A program made the position numbers and the translations under genes. From positions 150,743 through 214,742 of the forward strand of contig NZ_QUHC01000006.1 of NCBI RefSeq assembly GCF_003479425.1: a stretch of 64,000 nucleotides of DNA, in the 5' to 3' direction. This stretch comes from Odoribacter sp. AF15-53 (GTDB taxonomy: Bacteria; Bacteroidota; Bacteroidia; Bacteroidales; Marinifilaceae). Below are positions 46,873-55,850 of the stretch, piece after piece; within the stretch, counting starts at the first letter, position 1, and each line of letters begins with the position of its first letter. The notes beneath the pieces were generated by a model, which was given only the letters and a program-made list of their open reading frames with translations, was not told the DNA's origin and did no database searches.

Positions 46873-49800
46873 ATGGACAAAAAATTCCAAGAGTACAAAG
46901 GTTTGGATCTCTCTCAGGTAAATAAAGAAGTTCTGAAGGAGTGGGAAACAAACAACACATTCGAGCAAAGCTTGAAGATTCGAGAGGGGCATCCCTCGTT
47001 TGTCTTTTTCGAAGGTCCCCCTTCGGCAAACGGAATGCCGGGTATTCACCACGTAATGGCTAGAACTATTAAGGATATTATTTGCAGATACAAGACTTTA
47101 CAAGGATTTCTCGTAGAACGGAAAGCGGGATGGGATACCCACGGGTTACCCGTTGAATTAGGTGTGGAAAAGAAACTCGGTATCACGAAAGAAAATATCG
47201 GGAAAACTATATCCGTGGCCGATTATAACAAAGAATGCCGCGCAGACGTGATGAAGTTCACCCAAGAATGGGAAGATTTAACGAACAAAATGGGATACTG
47301 GGTAGACATGAGCAACCCGTATATCACGTATGACAATCGTTATATCGAAACCCTTTGGTACTTGTTAAAACAATTATACAACAAAGGTTTCCTCTACAAA
47401 GGATACACGATACAACCCTATTCTCCCGCCGCGGGAACAGGCTTGAGCACCCACGAGTTGAACCAGCCGGGATGTTACCGGGATGTGAAAGACACGACTT
47501 GCGTGGCTCAATTCAAAGTCGTTCGGGATGAAAAATCCGAGAAATTATTCGCTCACAGTGATGAAGTTTACTTCACCGCGTGGACGACTACCCCGTGGAC
47601 ATTACCATCCAACACGGCATTGGCTGTCGGGCCGAATATCACGTACCTGGAAGTGAAGACATACAACCCTTACACGTTCCGTCCGGTAACCCTGATTCTG
47701 GCCAAAGACCGTTTCAGCGCTTATTTTAATAAAAAAGCGGAAGATATCGCCTTGGCAGATTACAAGGAAGGTGATAAACTAATCCCCTATCAGGTGATTG
47801 CCGAATACAAAGGGACCGAACTGGAGGGTATGCGCTACGAGCAACTTTTACCCTGGATGAAGCCCGTGGGCGACGCGTTCCGGGTAATTCTCGGTGATTA
47901 CGTGAGCACGGAAGACGGTACCGGAATCGTGCATATCGCGCCGACCTTCGGGGCGGATGACGACCGGGTAGCCAAAGTTGCGGGGATCGCCCCCATGCTA
48001 CTTCTTGATAAAGAAGGAAATAAACAACCCATGGTCGACAAACGCGGACGGTTGTTCCTGCCGGACGATATCGACCCAGAATTCCTGAAAAACAATGTCA
48101 ACATGGACTTGTACTGTGAATTCGCCGGACGTTTCGTGAAGAATGCTTACGATCCGACCCTGACGGAAAATGACACGACACTCGATATTGACCTGAGCAT
48201 CCTGTTAAAACGGGAAAACAAAGCGTTTAAGGTTGAAAAACACGAACATAATTACCCGCATTGCTGGAGAACCGATAAACCGGTACTTTACTACCCGTTG
48301 GATTCCTGGTTTATCAAAACAACTGCCGTACGGGACCGCATGATCGAGTTGAACAAAACGATCAACTGGAAACCAGCCAGCACGGGTGAAGGCCGTTTTG
48401 GTAAATGGCTGGAGAATCTGGTAGACTGGAACCTTTCGCGTTCTCGTTACTGGGGTACACCCCTCCCGATATGGGTCAGCGAGGACGGTTTGGAGAAAAA
48501 ATGTATCGGTTCGGTACAGGAATTAGTGGAAGAAGTCGAAAAAGCCATAGAGGCAGGCGTGATGACCGAAAACCCGTTCAAGGATTTCAAGGTAGGCGAT
48601 TACTCTAAAGAAAACTACGAGAAAATCGACCTGCATCGCCCGTATGTGGATAATATTATACTGGTATCCCCCACGGGACAACGGATGATTCGCGAAAAAG
48701 ACCTGATCGACGTCTGGTTTGACTCGGGAGCTATGCCTTACGCTCAAGTACACTACCCGTTCGAGAATAAAGAACTGATCGACAACCGGACCCATTTCCC
48801 GGCCGATTTCATCGCCGAGGGAGTGGATCAAACCCGCGGTTGGTTCTTCACGTTGCATGCTATCGCCACGATGGTATTCGACTCCGTGGCCTTCAAAAAT
48901 ATTATTTCCAACGGATTGGTTCTTGATGCCAAAGGAAACAAGATGTCCAAACGTTGGGGAAATGCCGTTGATCCTTTCGACACGATCGAGAAACAAGGTT
49001 CCGACCCGCTACGCTGGTACATGATCACGAACTCTCAACCGTGGGATAACCTGAAATTCGATATCACCGGGGTGGAAGAAGTAAAACGTAAATTCTTCGG
49101 AACGTTATATAACACGTACGGATTCTTTGCCTTGTACGCCAATATTGATAAATTCTCGTACGCGGAACCGGAAGTTCCGTTTAACGAAAGACCGGAAATC
49201 GACCGCTGGATTCTTTCCCTGCTCAACAGCTTGATCAAGGAAGTAACCGAGGCTTACGAGAAATTCGAACCGACACGTGCAGGACGGGCAATACAGGAGT
49301 TCGTGATCGAGAACTTGTCGAACTGGTACGTGCGTCTTTCCCGTAAACGTTACTGGGGAGGCGAACAAACGAAAGACAAGCTGTCGGCTTACCAGACGTT
49401 ATATACCTGTTTGGAAACCGTGGCCATATTGTCGTCCCCGATCGCCCCGTTCTACATGGATCGCTTGTTCAAAGATCTGAATAACGTGACTGGACGCTAC
49501 ACCGTGGACGTGCATTTGGTGAATTTCCCGGTTGCCAACGAATCCATGATCGACAAGCAATTGGAAGAGCGCATGAACATGGCTCAACAAATATCTTCCA
49601 TGGTACTTGGCCTGAGACGTAAGGTTCAAATCCGTGTAAGACAACCGTTGTGCAAACTGTTGATCCCGATCTTGAACGAAGATATGACCATCCAATTGGA
49701 TGCCGTGAAAAACATCATCCTGTCGGAGGTGAACGTGAAAGAGATCGAGTATATCACCGATACCGCAGGTATATTGATCAAGAAGATCAAACCGAACTTC

Positions 49801-50301
49801 AAGACATTAGGCCCAAAATACGGTAAATACATGAAACAGATTTCCGCTCTCGTGGCCGAAATGAACCAAAATGATATTTACAATTTCGAAAAACAAGGAA
49901 CTTATTCTTTGCAGATTGGAACGGAAACTTTGGAATTGACACTGGAAGACGTGGAAATACTCTCGGAAGACATACCGGGTTGGCTCGTGGCTAACGAAGG
50001 ACGTCTTACCGTGGCTCTGGATATCAATATCACGAAAGAATTGCGTGAAGAAGGTATCGCCAGGGAGTTGATCAACCGGATTCAAAACCTGAGAAAAGAA
50101 AGTAATTTTAACGTGACGGACAAAATTGATCTCCGCATCGGAAAACACAAAGAGATCAACGAGGCTGTCGAGAACTTTAAGGCATATATCGCCAGTCAGG
50201 TTCTGGCAGAGAGCGTTACGCTAGTAGATAAAGCCGAGGGCGATGTCCAGAACATCGAAATCGACGATATACAAACGTTTATTAAAATCCAAAGAATGTA
50301 A
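46873..50301 (+). CDS. ileS: Isoleucine--tRNA ligase
   Basis: 1142 residues with the start at MDKKFQEYKGLDLSQ (46873); the longer ORF would begin before the promoter. Class I signature PPSANGMPGIHH (HIGH, about 48-59) and GNKMSKRWGN (KMSKS, about 686-695). The editing domain CP1 lies at about 180-400. An anticodon-binding domain follows (about 760-900) and the C-terminal part ends QTFIKIQRM. It lacks the clear C-terminal zinc ribbon of E. coli IleRS, as in the eukaryote-like type of IleRS of 1000-1200 residues. Confidence 0.97.
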   Translation: MDKKFQEYKGLDLSQVNKEVLKEWETNNTFEQSLKIREGHPSFVFFEGPPSANGMPGIHHVMARTIKDIICRYKTLQGFLVERKAGWDTHGLPVELGVEKKLGITKENIGKTISVADYNKECRADVMKFTQEWEDLTNKMGYWVDMSNPYITYDNRYIETLWYLLKQLYNKGFLYKGYTIQPYSPAAGTGLSTHELNQPGCYRDVKDTTCVAQFKVVRDEKSEKLFAHSDEVYFTAWTTTPWTLPSNTALAVGPNITYLEVKTYNPYTFRPVTLILAKDRFSAYFNKKAEDIALADYKEGDKLIPYQVIAEYKGTELEGMRYEQLLPWMKPVGDAFRVILGDYVSTEDGTGIVHIAPTFGADDDRVAKVAGIAPMLLLDKEGNKQPMVDKRGRLFLPDDIDPEFLKNNVNMDLYCEFAGRFVKNAYDPTLTENDTTLDIDLSILLKRENKAFKVEKHEHNYPHCWRTDKPVLYYPLDSWFIKTTAVRDRMIELNKTINWKPASTGEGRFGKWLENLVDWNLSRSRYWGTPLPIWVSEDGLEKKCIGSVQELVEEVEKAIEAGVMTENPFKDFKVGDYSKENYEKIDLHRPYVDNIILVSPTGQRMIREKDLIDVWFDSGAMPYAQVHYPFENKELIDNRTHFPADFIAEGVDQTRGWFFTLHAIATMVFDSVAFKNIISNGLVLDAKGNKMSKRWGNAVDPFDTIEKQGSDPLRWYMITNSQPWDNLKFDITGVEEVKRKFFGTLYNTYGFFALYANIDKFSYAEPEVPFNERPEIDRWILSLLNSLIKEVTEAYEKFEPTRAGRAIQEFVIENLSNWYVRLSRKRYWGGEQTKDKLSAYQTLYTCLETVAILSSPIAPFYMDRLFKDLNNVTGRYTVDVHLVNFPVANESMIDKQLEERMNMAQQISSMVLGLRRKVQIRVRQPLCKLLIPILNEDMTIQLDAVKNIILSEVNVKEIEYITDTAGILIKKIKPNFKTLGPKYGKYMKQISALVAEMNQNDIYNFEKQGTYSLQIGTETLELTLEDVEILSEDIPGWLVANEGRLTVALDINITKELREEGIARELINRIQNLRKESNFNVTDKIDLRIGKHKEINEAVENFKAYIASQVLAESVTLVDKAEGDVQNIEIDDIQTFIKIQRM

Positions 50302-50396
50302 CTTCTATCCCCTGTTACAAGTAAAAGTGGATATTTCCACACAGGAAAGGTTACAAAACGGATTTTTTTATTAACTTAGACAAAAACTTTACAACT

Positions 50397-50777
50397 ATGT
50401 CAGAGAAGACGAGATATTCGGACGAAGAGTTACAGGAATTCAAAGAATTGATTCTGGAGAAACTCGAAAAAGCGAAAAGAGATTACGAGGTGCTGAAAGC
50501 TTCGATCTCCGGTAGCGACGGGAATGACATTGCCGACACGTCTCCTACTTTCAAAGTATTGGAAGAAGGAGCATCTGTTCTTTCCAAAGAAGAAGCCGGT
50601 CGGCTAGCTCAAAGGCAGGCAAAATTTATTGCCCATTTGGAAGCTGCATTAGTTAGAATAGAAAATAAAACTTACGGGATTTGCCGGGTTACCGGGAAAC
50701 TGATCTCTAAGGAAAGATTACGCGCCGTGCCTCATGCAACATTGAGTATGGACGCGAAAATGGGACAAGACTCTTAA
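50397..50777 (+). CDS. DksA/TraR-family protein without full zinc finger
   Basis: 126 residues. Residues 10-80 are the coiled-coil part (FKELILEKLEKAKRDYEVLKASI, in part), residues 80-126 the globular part with YGICRVTGKLISKERLRAVP. The acidic tip DIADTSPTF (about 42-50) resembles the functional D-x-x-D/A tip of DksA. Only one Cys is seen (CRVTG), so the 4-Cys zinc site of E. coli DksA is missing, as in other members. It would bind RNA polymerase in the secondary channel and link to (p)ppGpp. It ends within a strong terminator. Confidence 0.9.
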   Translation: MSEKTRYSDEELQEFKELILEKLEKAKRDYEVLKASISGSDGNDIADTSPTFKVLEEGASVLSKEEAGRLAQRQAKFIAHLEAALVRIENKTYGICRVTGKLISKERLRAVPHATLSMDAKMGQDS

Positions 50778-50797
50778 TCGCGATGCGATTAAGAGTC
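50769..50797 (+). terminator. Intrinsic terminator overlapping the dksA-like stop
   Basis: Perfect 13-bp stem GACTCTTAATCGC/GCGATTAAGAGTC, 3-nt loop, then CCTTTTAAATTTT. It contains the stop codon 50775-50777. It separates the gene from lspA by 24 bp. Confidence 0.85.
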
Positions 50798-50821
50798 CCT
50801 TTTAAATTTTAAATATACAGG

Positions 50822-51433
50822 ATGAGCACGCGAAACAAGCTTATTATTTTTATCATCGTTCTTTTGGTTATTGATCAGGTAGTAAAAATCTGGATCAAAA
50901 CTCACATGATGATCGGCGACGAATTCAATGTTTTGGGAGATTGGTTCAAAATTCATTTTATTGAAAACAACGGAATGGCTTTCGGCATGGAACTGGGAGG
51001 CGGCAAGTGGGGCAAGACGGTTTTAAGCGTGTTCCGGTTATTCGCAGTCGTAGGTATAGCCTGGTACCTGGGACGTCTCATCAAACAAAAAGCCCCGAAA
51101 GGAGTTATTATCTCTTTCGCGCTAATCTTCTGTGGAGCCATTGGTAATATCATTGACAGTGCATTTTATGGGATGATATTCAGTGATAGTTATTCACAAG
51201 TAGCTACCATGTTCCCTAAAGGTGGCGGGTATTCTTCTTTCTTACACGGGAAAGTGGTTGACATGCTTTATTTCCCTCTTTATGAAGGATTTTTACCCAA
51301 ATGGATTCCTATCTGGGGAGGAGATTTCTTCGTATTTTTCCGCCCGGTATTCAACTTGGCCGATTCTTACATCACGATAGGCGTGTTTATTCTATTACTT
51401 TTCTATCGGAAGTTCTTTGCAACGAAGAAATAG
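50822..51433 (+). CDS. lspA: Lipoprotein signal peptidase (SPase II)
   Basis: 203 residues, slightly longer than E. coli LspA. It cuts the signal of prolipoproteins after acylation. Four transmembrane helices lie at about 7-24, 62-80, 92-115 and 180-200. The catalytic Asp pair is visible in GAIGNIIDS (about 112) and FNLADSYI (about 181). A loop insertion of about 40 residues (YSQVATMFPKGGGYSSFLHG) lies between them, a feature of Bacteroidota LspA. The many lipoproteins in this window would be its substrates. Confidence 0.95.
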   Translation: MSTRNKLIIFIIVLLVIDQVVKIWIKTHMMIGDEFNVLGDWFKIHFIENNGMAFGMELGGGKWGKTVLSVFRLFAVVGIAWYLGRLIKQKAPKGVIISFALIFCGAIGNIIDSAFYGMIFSDSYSQVATMFPKGGGYSSFLHGKVVDMLYFPLYEGFLPKWIPIWGGDFFVFFRPVFNLADSYITIGVFILLLFYRKFFATKK

Positions 51434-51455
51434 ATATCTTAAAATAAAGTTAAAC

Positions 51456-51488
51456 AAAGGGATGAATCTGCTGAAGATTCATCCCTTT
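51456..51488 (+). terminator. Intrinsic terminator after lspA
   Basis: Perfect 14-bp stem AAAGGGATGAATCT/AGATTCATCCCTTT with a 5-nt loop, 22 bp behind the stop. Confidence 0.87.
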
Positions 51489-51587
51489 GTCATAAATATA
51501 AGTTAATCTGACTTTGACGGTTAACAAGGTTTAAATATGTTTTCTAAATTGCCAAACAATTTACAAAACCCATTTTTAACTGTATTT

Positions 51588-53612
51588 ATGAAAAAAGTTA
51601 TTATTCTTATTGCCGCCATAGCATTCAGTATCACGGCATTTTGTCAAGGAGGTGTGAATTTCGAACACCTGACATTTGATGAAGCCCTAGCCAAAGCAAA
51701 GGCCGAAAACAAGCTTGTATTCATGGATTGTTACACTTCTTGGTGCGGCCCCTGCAAATACATGGCAGAAACTATTTTCCCGCAAGAAAAAGCAGGAGAA
51801 TTTTTCAACCCTAAATTTATTTCCGTGAAATTCGACATGGAAAAAGGAGAAGGACCGGAATTGGCTAAAAAATTCGGGGTAAGAGCATACCCGACATTCT
51901 TTATCATTCGCCCGGACGGAACCGTACAACATACCATTGTCGGTGGTGGAGATTTGGAAGGGTTTATCGCCCGCGTTGAAAGAGGATTGAACGAAAAAAC
52001 ATCCTTGGATTACCTGAACAAGGCGTATGAAAAAGGCAAAATGAATAAAAAACAACTCATGAATTATTCCATCGCCCTACAAGACGCATACGACGAAGCA
52101 AAAAGTAAAAAAATTAACACGGAATTAAACGCTGTATTAAAGGATAAAGACAAACTTAAAAAAGATTTCTGGCCGATTTTGGAAAACGACGGTTACGGAT
52201 CAGAAAATTTCAAATTTGTGGTCAAAAATCTTCCCGCTTTCAGAAAGAATATCGGTAAAGAAAAAGTAGATGCCTATTTGTTCGGAAACTATAGTATGGC
52301 TATCGACAACTCAAATCGTGGCCCGGAACCTGCCAAAACACTAGAGCAGATTCGTCAGGATTTATCGACCATCAATTTAGAGAAGAACGACGAACTGATG
52401 AGCAAAATAGAATTGGCCCAAGCTATTGCCGATCAAGATGTAGCAAAAATCATCTCTTTCGCAGAACAAGCTGCACAATCCGGAAGTAAAGAAGTTTGGC
52501 CCGTTATGAACGCTCTCAATTCGATCAAGAACAAAGCTTCAAAGGAAGAATTAGGTCATATCGCAGAATTAGGCGATAAGTTCATCGCCAACGCTCCCGC
52601 ACAAGGGAAAGATTACATGGAAAACTTCTTCGAAAGTTTCAAGATTGCCGCTTATACCGGGGTATATTTTCAGGATTTGACTTTCGAACAAGCCTTGGAA
52701 AAAGCAAAAAAACTACGTAAAAAAATATTCATCGACTGTTACACTTCTTGGTGTGGTCCTTGCAAATACATGGCGAATACAGTTTTCAAACAAGAAAACG
52801 TGGGTGATTTCCTGAACAAGAATTTCATTTGCTTGAAATATGACATGGAAAAAGGCGAAGGACCCGAATTAATGAAAAAATTTGGTGTACGCGCATTCCC
52901 GACATTCGTGATTCTTAACCCGGACGGAACAGTTCGTCATAAACTTGTAGGCGGAGGAGAAGGTGAACAATTTATTGAACGCGTGAAAGAAAGTTTCGAC
53001 GATAATAAAGCTCTAAGCACGTTAACTACAAAATACGAGAACGGAGACCGGGATAAAGCTTTCTTGTTGCAATACACGAAAACATTGAACAGCCTTTATG
53101 ATGCAACCGCAAAGGATGTTGCCGCCGAATTAATGAATATAGCAACGGATGAAGAAAAATTATCCCCGGATTACTCTTTTATCTTCCTGAGCAGTTCTTT
53201 AAGCCCGAAAGATTCGGAAGCTGAAAAATTCTTGTTGGCCAACCGGGAGAAATTCAACACGACCATCGGTAAAGAAAAAGTGGACGGCCGTTTAAGCGAA
53301 GGTCTATACAGCGAACTGATGCGTTCTATCGCATCTAAAGGCGAGAATATTGATGCAAAAAGATTGGACGCCATCGGCAAAGAGATTAAAACTTTAAAAC
53401 TATCGAATGAAAAATCTCTTCTGGCCCTTCAAACTATCGCTAAAGCGGTGAAAGCCGGAAACATCGACCGCTTGTTATCCACTTGCGAAAAGGAACTTTC
53501 AAAAATCGATAACAACCAATACGTGGTTTACTACCTCAGTGGTGCTTTCGAGAAAGCCACTAGCGCACAAAAAACTCGCTGGCAGAAAATCATGCAAGGC
53601 CAGTCAAAATAA
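51588..53612 (+). CDS. Tandem-thioredoxin exported protein
   Basis: 674 residues with the start at MKKVIILIAAIAFSITAFCQ (51588), a clean signal peptide. Two thioredoxin-like domains: the first about 20-120 with SWCGPCKYMAET (CGPC at 53-56), the second about 355-460 with SWCGPCKYMANT (CGPC at 389-392). Each is followed by about 200 residues of helices. Both halves start VNFEHLTFDEAL or VYFQDLTFEQAL, so the gene arose by internal duplication. It probably reduces or isomerises disulfides in the periplasm. It stands just upstream of the ECF sigma gene of system 2 and ends in a terminator. A remnant of a related gene lies at 63381-63485. Confidence 0.9.
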   Translation: MKKVIILIAAIAFSITAFCQGGVNFEHLTFDEALAKAKAENKLVFMDCYTSWCGPCKYMAETIFPQEKAGEFFNPKFISVKFDMEKGEGPELAKKFGVRAYPTFFIIRPDGTVQHTIVGGGDLEGFIARVERGLNEKTSLDYLNKAYEKGKMNKKQLMNYSIALQDAYDEAKSKKINTELNAVLKDKDKLKKDFWPILENDGYGSENFKFVVKNLPAFRKNIGKEKVDAYLFGNYSMAIDNSNRGPEPAKTLEQIRQDLSTINLEKNDELMSKIELAQAIADQDVAKIISFAEQAAQSGSKEVWPVMNALNSIKNKASKEELGHIAELGDKFIANAPAQGKDYMENFFESFKIAAYTGVYFQDLTFEQALEKAKKLRKKIFIDCYTSWCGPCKYMANTVFKQENVGDFLNKNFICLKYDMEKGEGPELMKKFGVRAFPTFVILNPDGTVRHKLVGGGEGEQFIERVKESFDDNKALSTLTTKYENGDRDKAFLLQYTKTLNSLYDATAKDVAAELMNIATDEEKLSPDYSFIFLSSSLSPKDSEAEKFLLANREKFNTTIGKEKVDGRLSEGLYSELMRSIASKGENIDAKRLDAIGKEIKTLKLSNEKSLLALQTIAKAVKAGNIDRLLSTCEKELSKIDNNQYVVYYLSGAFEKATSAQKTRWQKIMQGQSK

Positions 53613-53644
53613 TCTGGATAAAACATACAGATAAGACAATCTAA

Positions 53645-53679
53645 AATAAGACGAGATTCACAATGAATCTCGTCTTATT
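53645..53679 (+). terminator. Intrinsic terminator after the tandem-thioredoxin gene
   Basis: Perfect 16-bp stem AATAAGACGAGATTCA/TGAATCTCGTCTTATT, 3-nt loop, then TATTTTCC. It separates the Trx gene from system 2. Confidence 0.9.
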
Positions 53680-53795
53680 TATTTTCCACGGGAAAATAAT
53701 AACTTTAAATACGGAATAAATATAGAATATATAACCATCTTAAAAGATCGTGTGAAGTAAAAAGACAATATTATTTTAAAATGAATTTTATTATT

Positions 53796-53803
53796 TATAT
53801 TTG
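53796..53803 (+). promoter_or_regulatory. -7 promoter box TATATTTG for the ECF sigma gene, system 2
   Basis: 8/8 match to TAnnTTTG, 24 bp before the sigma start at 53828. The -33 element at the usual distance reads TTTT. It suggests housekeeping expression of the sigma gene. Confidence 0.6.
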
Positions 53804-53827
53804 TCTATTGCCCTAAATAAATAGCTT

Positions 53828-54400
53828 ATGAGAAATTTAGATAACGAGATATGTACTCTTTTGAAGCAACATAATGTAGAAGGATTAAAGTTGCTTTTTA
53901 GCGTGTATTATCGTCCGTTAGTGCTTTGGGCGGATACCTATTTAAATAATATCGGACACGCGGAAGATGTTGTACAAGAGTTTTTCGTGAAATTATGGGA
54001 GAAAAAATTCGGGGATAGATTATCGGCACTCACGTTAAAATCTTATCTTTTTACGGCTGTAAAAAATCAAGCATTGAATGTTCTGGAAAAATTTGACCCG
54101 CTAAAAGAGACTTGCGATGTGGCTCTCGTAAATCATTTTCAGGTAGAATACGACGATTTGACGGAAGAATTATTATCCCGCGTAAAGGCTGAAATCAAAA
54201 AATTGTCACCCCGGAGCCAAGAAGTGGTAAACGGAGTATACTTGGAAGGTTTGCATTACAAAGAGGTTGCTCAAAAATTAGGAATATCGGTATCAACCGT
54301 AAAAACGTTACTTGTCAACGCATTGAAACAATTGAGAACGTCGTGCGAACATATAAATGAAATTTTAACATTCATTTTGTACAAAAAAATCACGATTTGA
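53828..54400 (+). CDS. ECF RNA polymerase sigma factor, uptake system 2
   Basis: 190 residues. Region 2: LVLWADTYLNNIGHAEDVVQ (50-69, in part), EFFVKLWEKKF, LKSYLFTAVKNQALN. Region 4: LSPRSQEVVNGVYLEGLHYK and LGISVSTVKTLLVNALKQL. It is the bacterial ECF type that works with FecR-like anti-sigma factors in this phylum. It is followed 201 bp later by fecR, with its own promoter box and a regulatory block in between. Confidence 0.94.
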   Translation: MRNLDNEICTLLKQHNVEGLKLLFSVYYRPLVLWADTYLNNIGHAEDVVQEFFVKLWEKKFGDRLSALTLKSYLFTAVKNQALNVLEKFDPLKETCDVALVNHFQVEYDDLTEELLSRVKAEIKKLSPRSQEVVNGVYLEGLHYKEVAQKLGISVSTVKTLLVNALKQLRTSCEHINEILTFILYKKITI

Positions 54401-54459
54401 TTCAACCGTTTTTCAATTTTTCCTGTATTATAGGTGCAAAGATGAAAGGAGATGTTATT

Positions 54460-54601
54460 TAATGATCATTTTATTATATTCATAAATTTGCTTTCCCATC
54501 TATAATTTCATTTTCAACATATCGCTAGTTATTAGCTATTTGCACATTCCGATGATCTGATCTTGATCCTTTATATTGACCTATCAATAAAGGATCGTTT
54601 T
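54460..54601 (+). promoter_or_regulatory. Sigma-fecR regulatory block with second promoter and RBS hairpin
   Basis: The block has a perfect -7 box TAAATTTG (54483-54490), then ends in a 13-bp hairpin (54565-54596) that buries the ribosome-binding site AAAGGA (54589-54594) of fecR. It recurs as an orphan at 40915-41058. Both ends carry AAYGATC-type sequence in opposite orientation, a weak relative of the inverted repeat at 30741-30905. Confidence 0.65.
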
Positions 54602-55750
54602 ATGATAGACCAAGATGACATCAATTTATTAGACTATATTAGCGGAGAACTTCGTGAGGAAGAGAGAGAAGAGGTCTTGAAATGGATCGAATCGAGTATA
54701 GAGAATCGGGTCTATTTTGAACAATTCCGGCAGAATTATTTAAGCATGAGATGGGGTACGAGAAGTTCGCTCGTAAAAGGAGAGTTCCCCCAGATCAAAC
54801 AACGACTCCAACGGCATAAAATCATGCGTTATATTGCAAGATGTGCTGTTGCAGTGGTCATTCTTTCCGTGGGAGGTCTAGGTGTTCATTCGCTCCGTCA
54901 GGAAAGAGAAATTACAACTGTTCAGCAACCCATATCTTCCATCTCCCCGGGTAGTTCACGAGCGTATTTACAATTATCTTCCGGTGAGATTGTTCCCGTT
55001 TCAACCGAAGAAAAGATATTGAAAGAAAAAGGAGGAACTTCCATCACGATCAGTAGTGCCGGAGAAGTCCTTTATCATGTCCGAGATAGCCTCGTGGAGG
55101 TTGCGGACGAAGTGTTCAATAAATTGATTGTTCCTAGGGGAGGTGAATTTGTCGTGACATTGGACGACGGGACAAGAGTATGGTTAAATTCCGGCACGGA
55201 ATTTCGCTACCCGACAAATTTCGTCACGGAACAAAGAGAAGTTTATTTAAAAGGGGAAGCCTATTTTGACGTGAAACGCGATACGACTCGTCCTTTTGTC
55301 GTCATAGTGAATGATTGCGCGGTCAAAGTGTACGGGACACAATTTAACATCAACACGCATAAAGAAGGAGTAATACAAACCGTACTCGTGTCGGGCAATG
55401 TGGCATTTAGGAAAGGAGACGAAGAATTCAGGTTACAGCCCGGAGAAAAAGCCGAATACTGGAAACACGAGGGGAAGGTGGAAGTAAATCAAGTTGACGT
55501 GTCTTCTTATATCGCTTGGAAAGATGGGACTTTTATCTTCGAGAACGAGTCACTGGAAGATATCATGAATACGCTTTCCCGATGGTACGACGTGGATGTG
55601 TTCTACACGAGTCCGGAAGCAAAGCGAGTTTACCTGACCGGAAAAATGAAGCGTTATAAAGATATTCAGGAGCTCTTGTACTTCTTTGAACGCATCTCCG
55701 ATGTGAAATTTACAATAAAAGGAAAAGTTATAACAGTGAGTGAAAAATAA
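54602..55750 (+). CDS. FecR-family anti-sigma factor, uptake system 2
   Basis: 382 residues with the start at MIDQDDINLLDYISGEL (54602), preceded by AAAGGA 7 bp upstream; the longer in-frame ORF from 54563 includes the RBS hairpin and is unlikely. Cytoplasmic part 1-75, transmembrane helix about 76-96, FecR domain (about 180-270; LDDGTRVWLNSGTEFRYPTNF in part) and the C-terminal DUF4974 domain (about 315-382, SLEDIMNTLSRWYDVDVFY). It passes the SusC signal to the sigma factor. Confidence 0.95.
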   Translation: MIDQDDINLLDYISGELREEEREEVLKWIESSIENRVYFEQFRQNYLSMRWGTRSSLVKGEFPQIKQRLQRHKIMRYIARCAVAVVILSVGGLGVHSLRQEREITTVQQPISSISPGSSRAYLQLSSGEIVPVSTEEKILKEKGGTSITISSAGEVLYHVRDSLVEVADEVFNKLIVPRGGEFVVTLDDGTRVWLNSGTEFRYPTNFVTEQREVYLKGEAYFDVKRDTTRPFVVIVNDCAVKVYGTQFNINTHKEGVIQTVLVSGNVAFRKGDEEFRLQPGEKAEYWKHEGKVEVNQVDVSSYIAWKDGTFIFENESLEDIMNTLSRWYDVDVFYTSPEAKRVYLTGKMKRYKDIQELLYFFERISDVKFTIKGKVITVSEK

Positions 55751-55751
55751 G

Positions 55752-55783
55752 GGATAAAGATGGTGACACATCTTCATCCCCCG
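55752..55783 (+). terminator. Hairpin between fecR and susC, uptake system 2
   Basis: GGGAT..AGATG and CATCT..ATCCC pair as two stem blocks, 1 bp behind the fecR stop. A second weaker hairpin AACAGA...TCTGTT follows at about 55794-55822. It may act as an attenuator between regulator and transporter genes, as in system 1. Confidence 0.55.
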
Positions 55784-55850
55784 AGATCAAAACGAACAGA
55801 TGGCCATGGAAAAGTCTCTGTTCTAATGTTTAATCCTTAAATGCAAAATT

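Noticed and set aside
54563..54601. N-terminal extension of FecR in system 2
   Set aside because: It is the RBS hairpin and ribosome-binding site read as protein; Met at 54602 has correct spacing.
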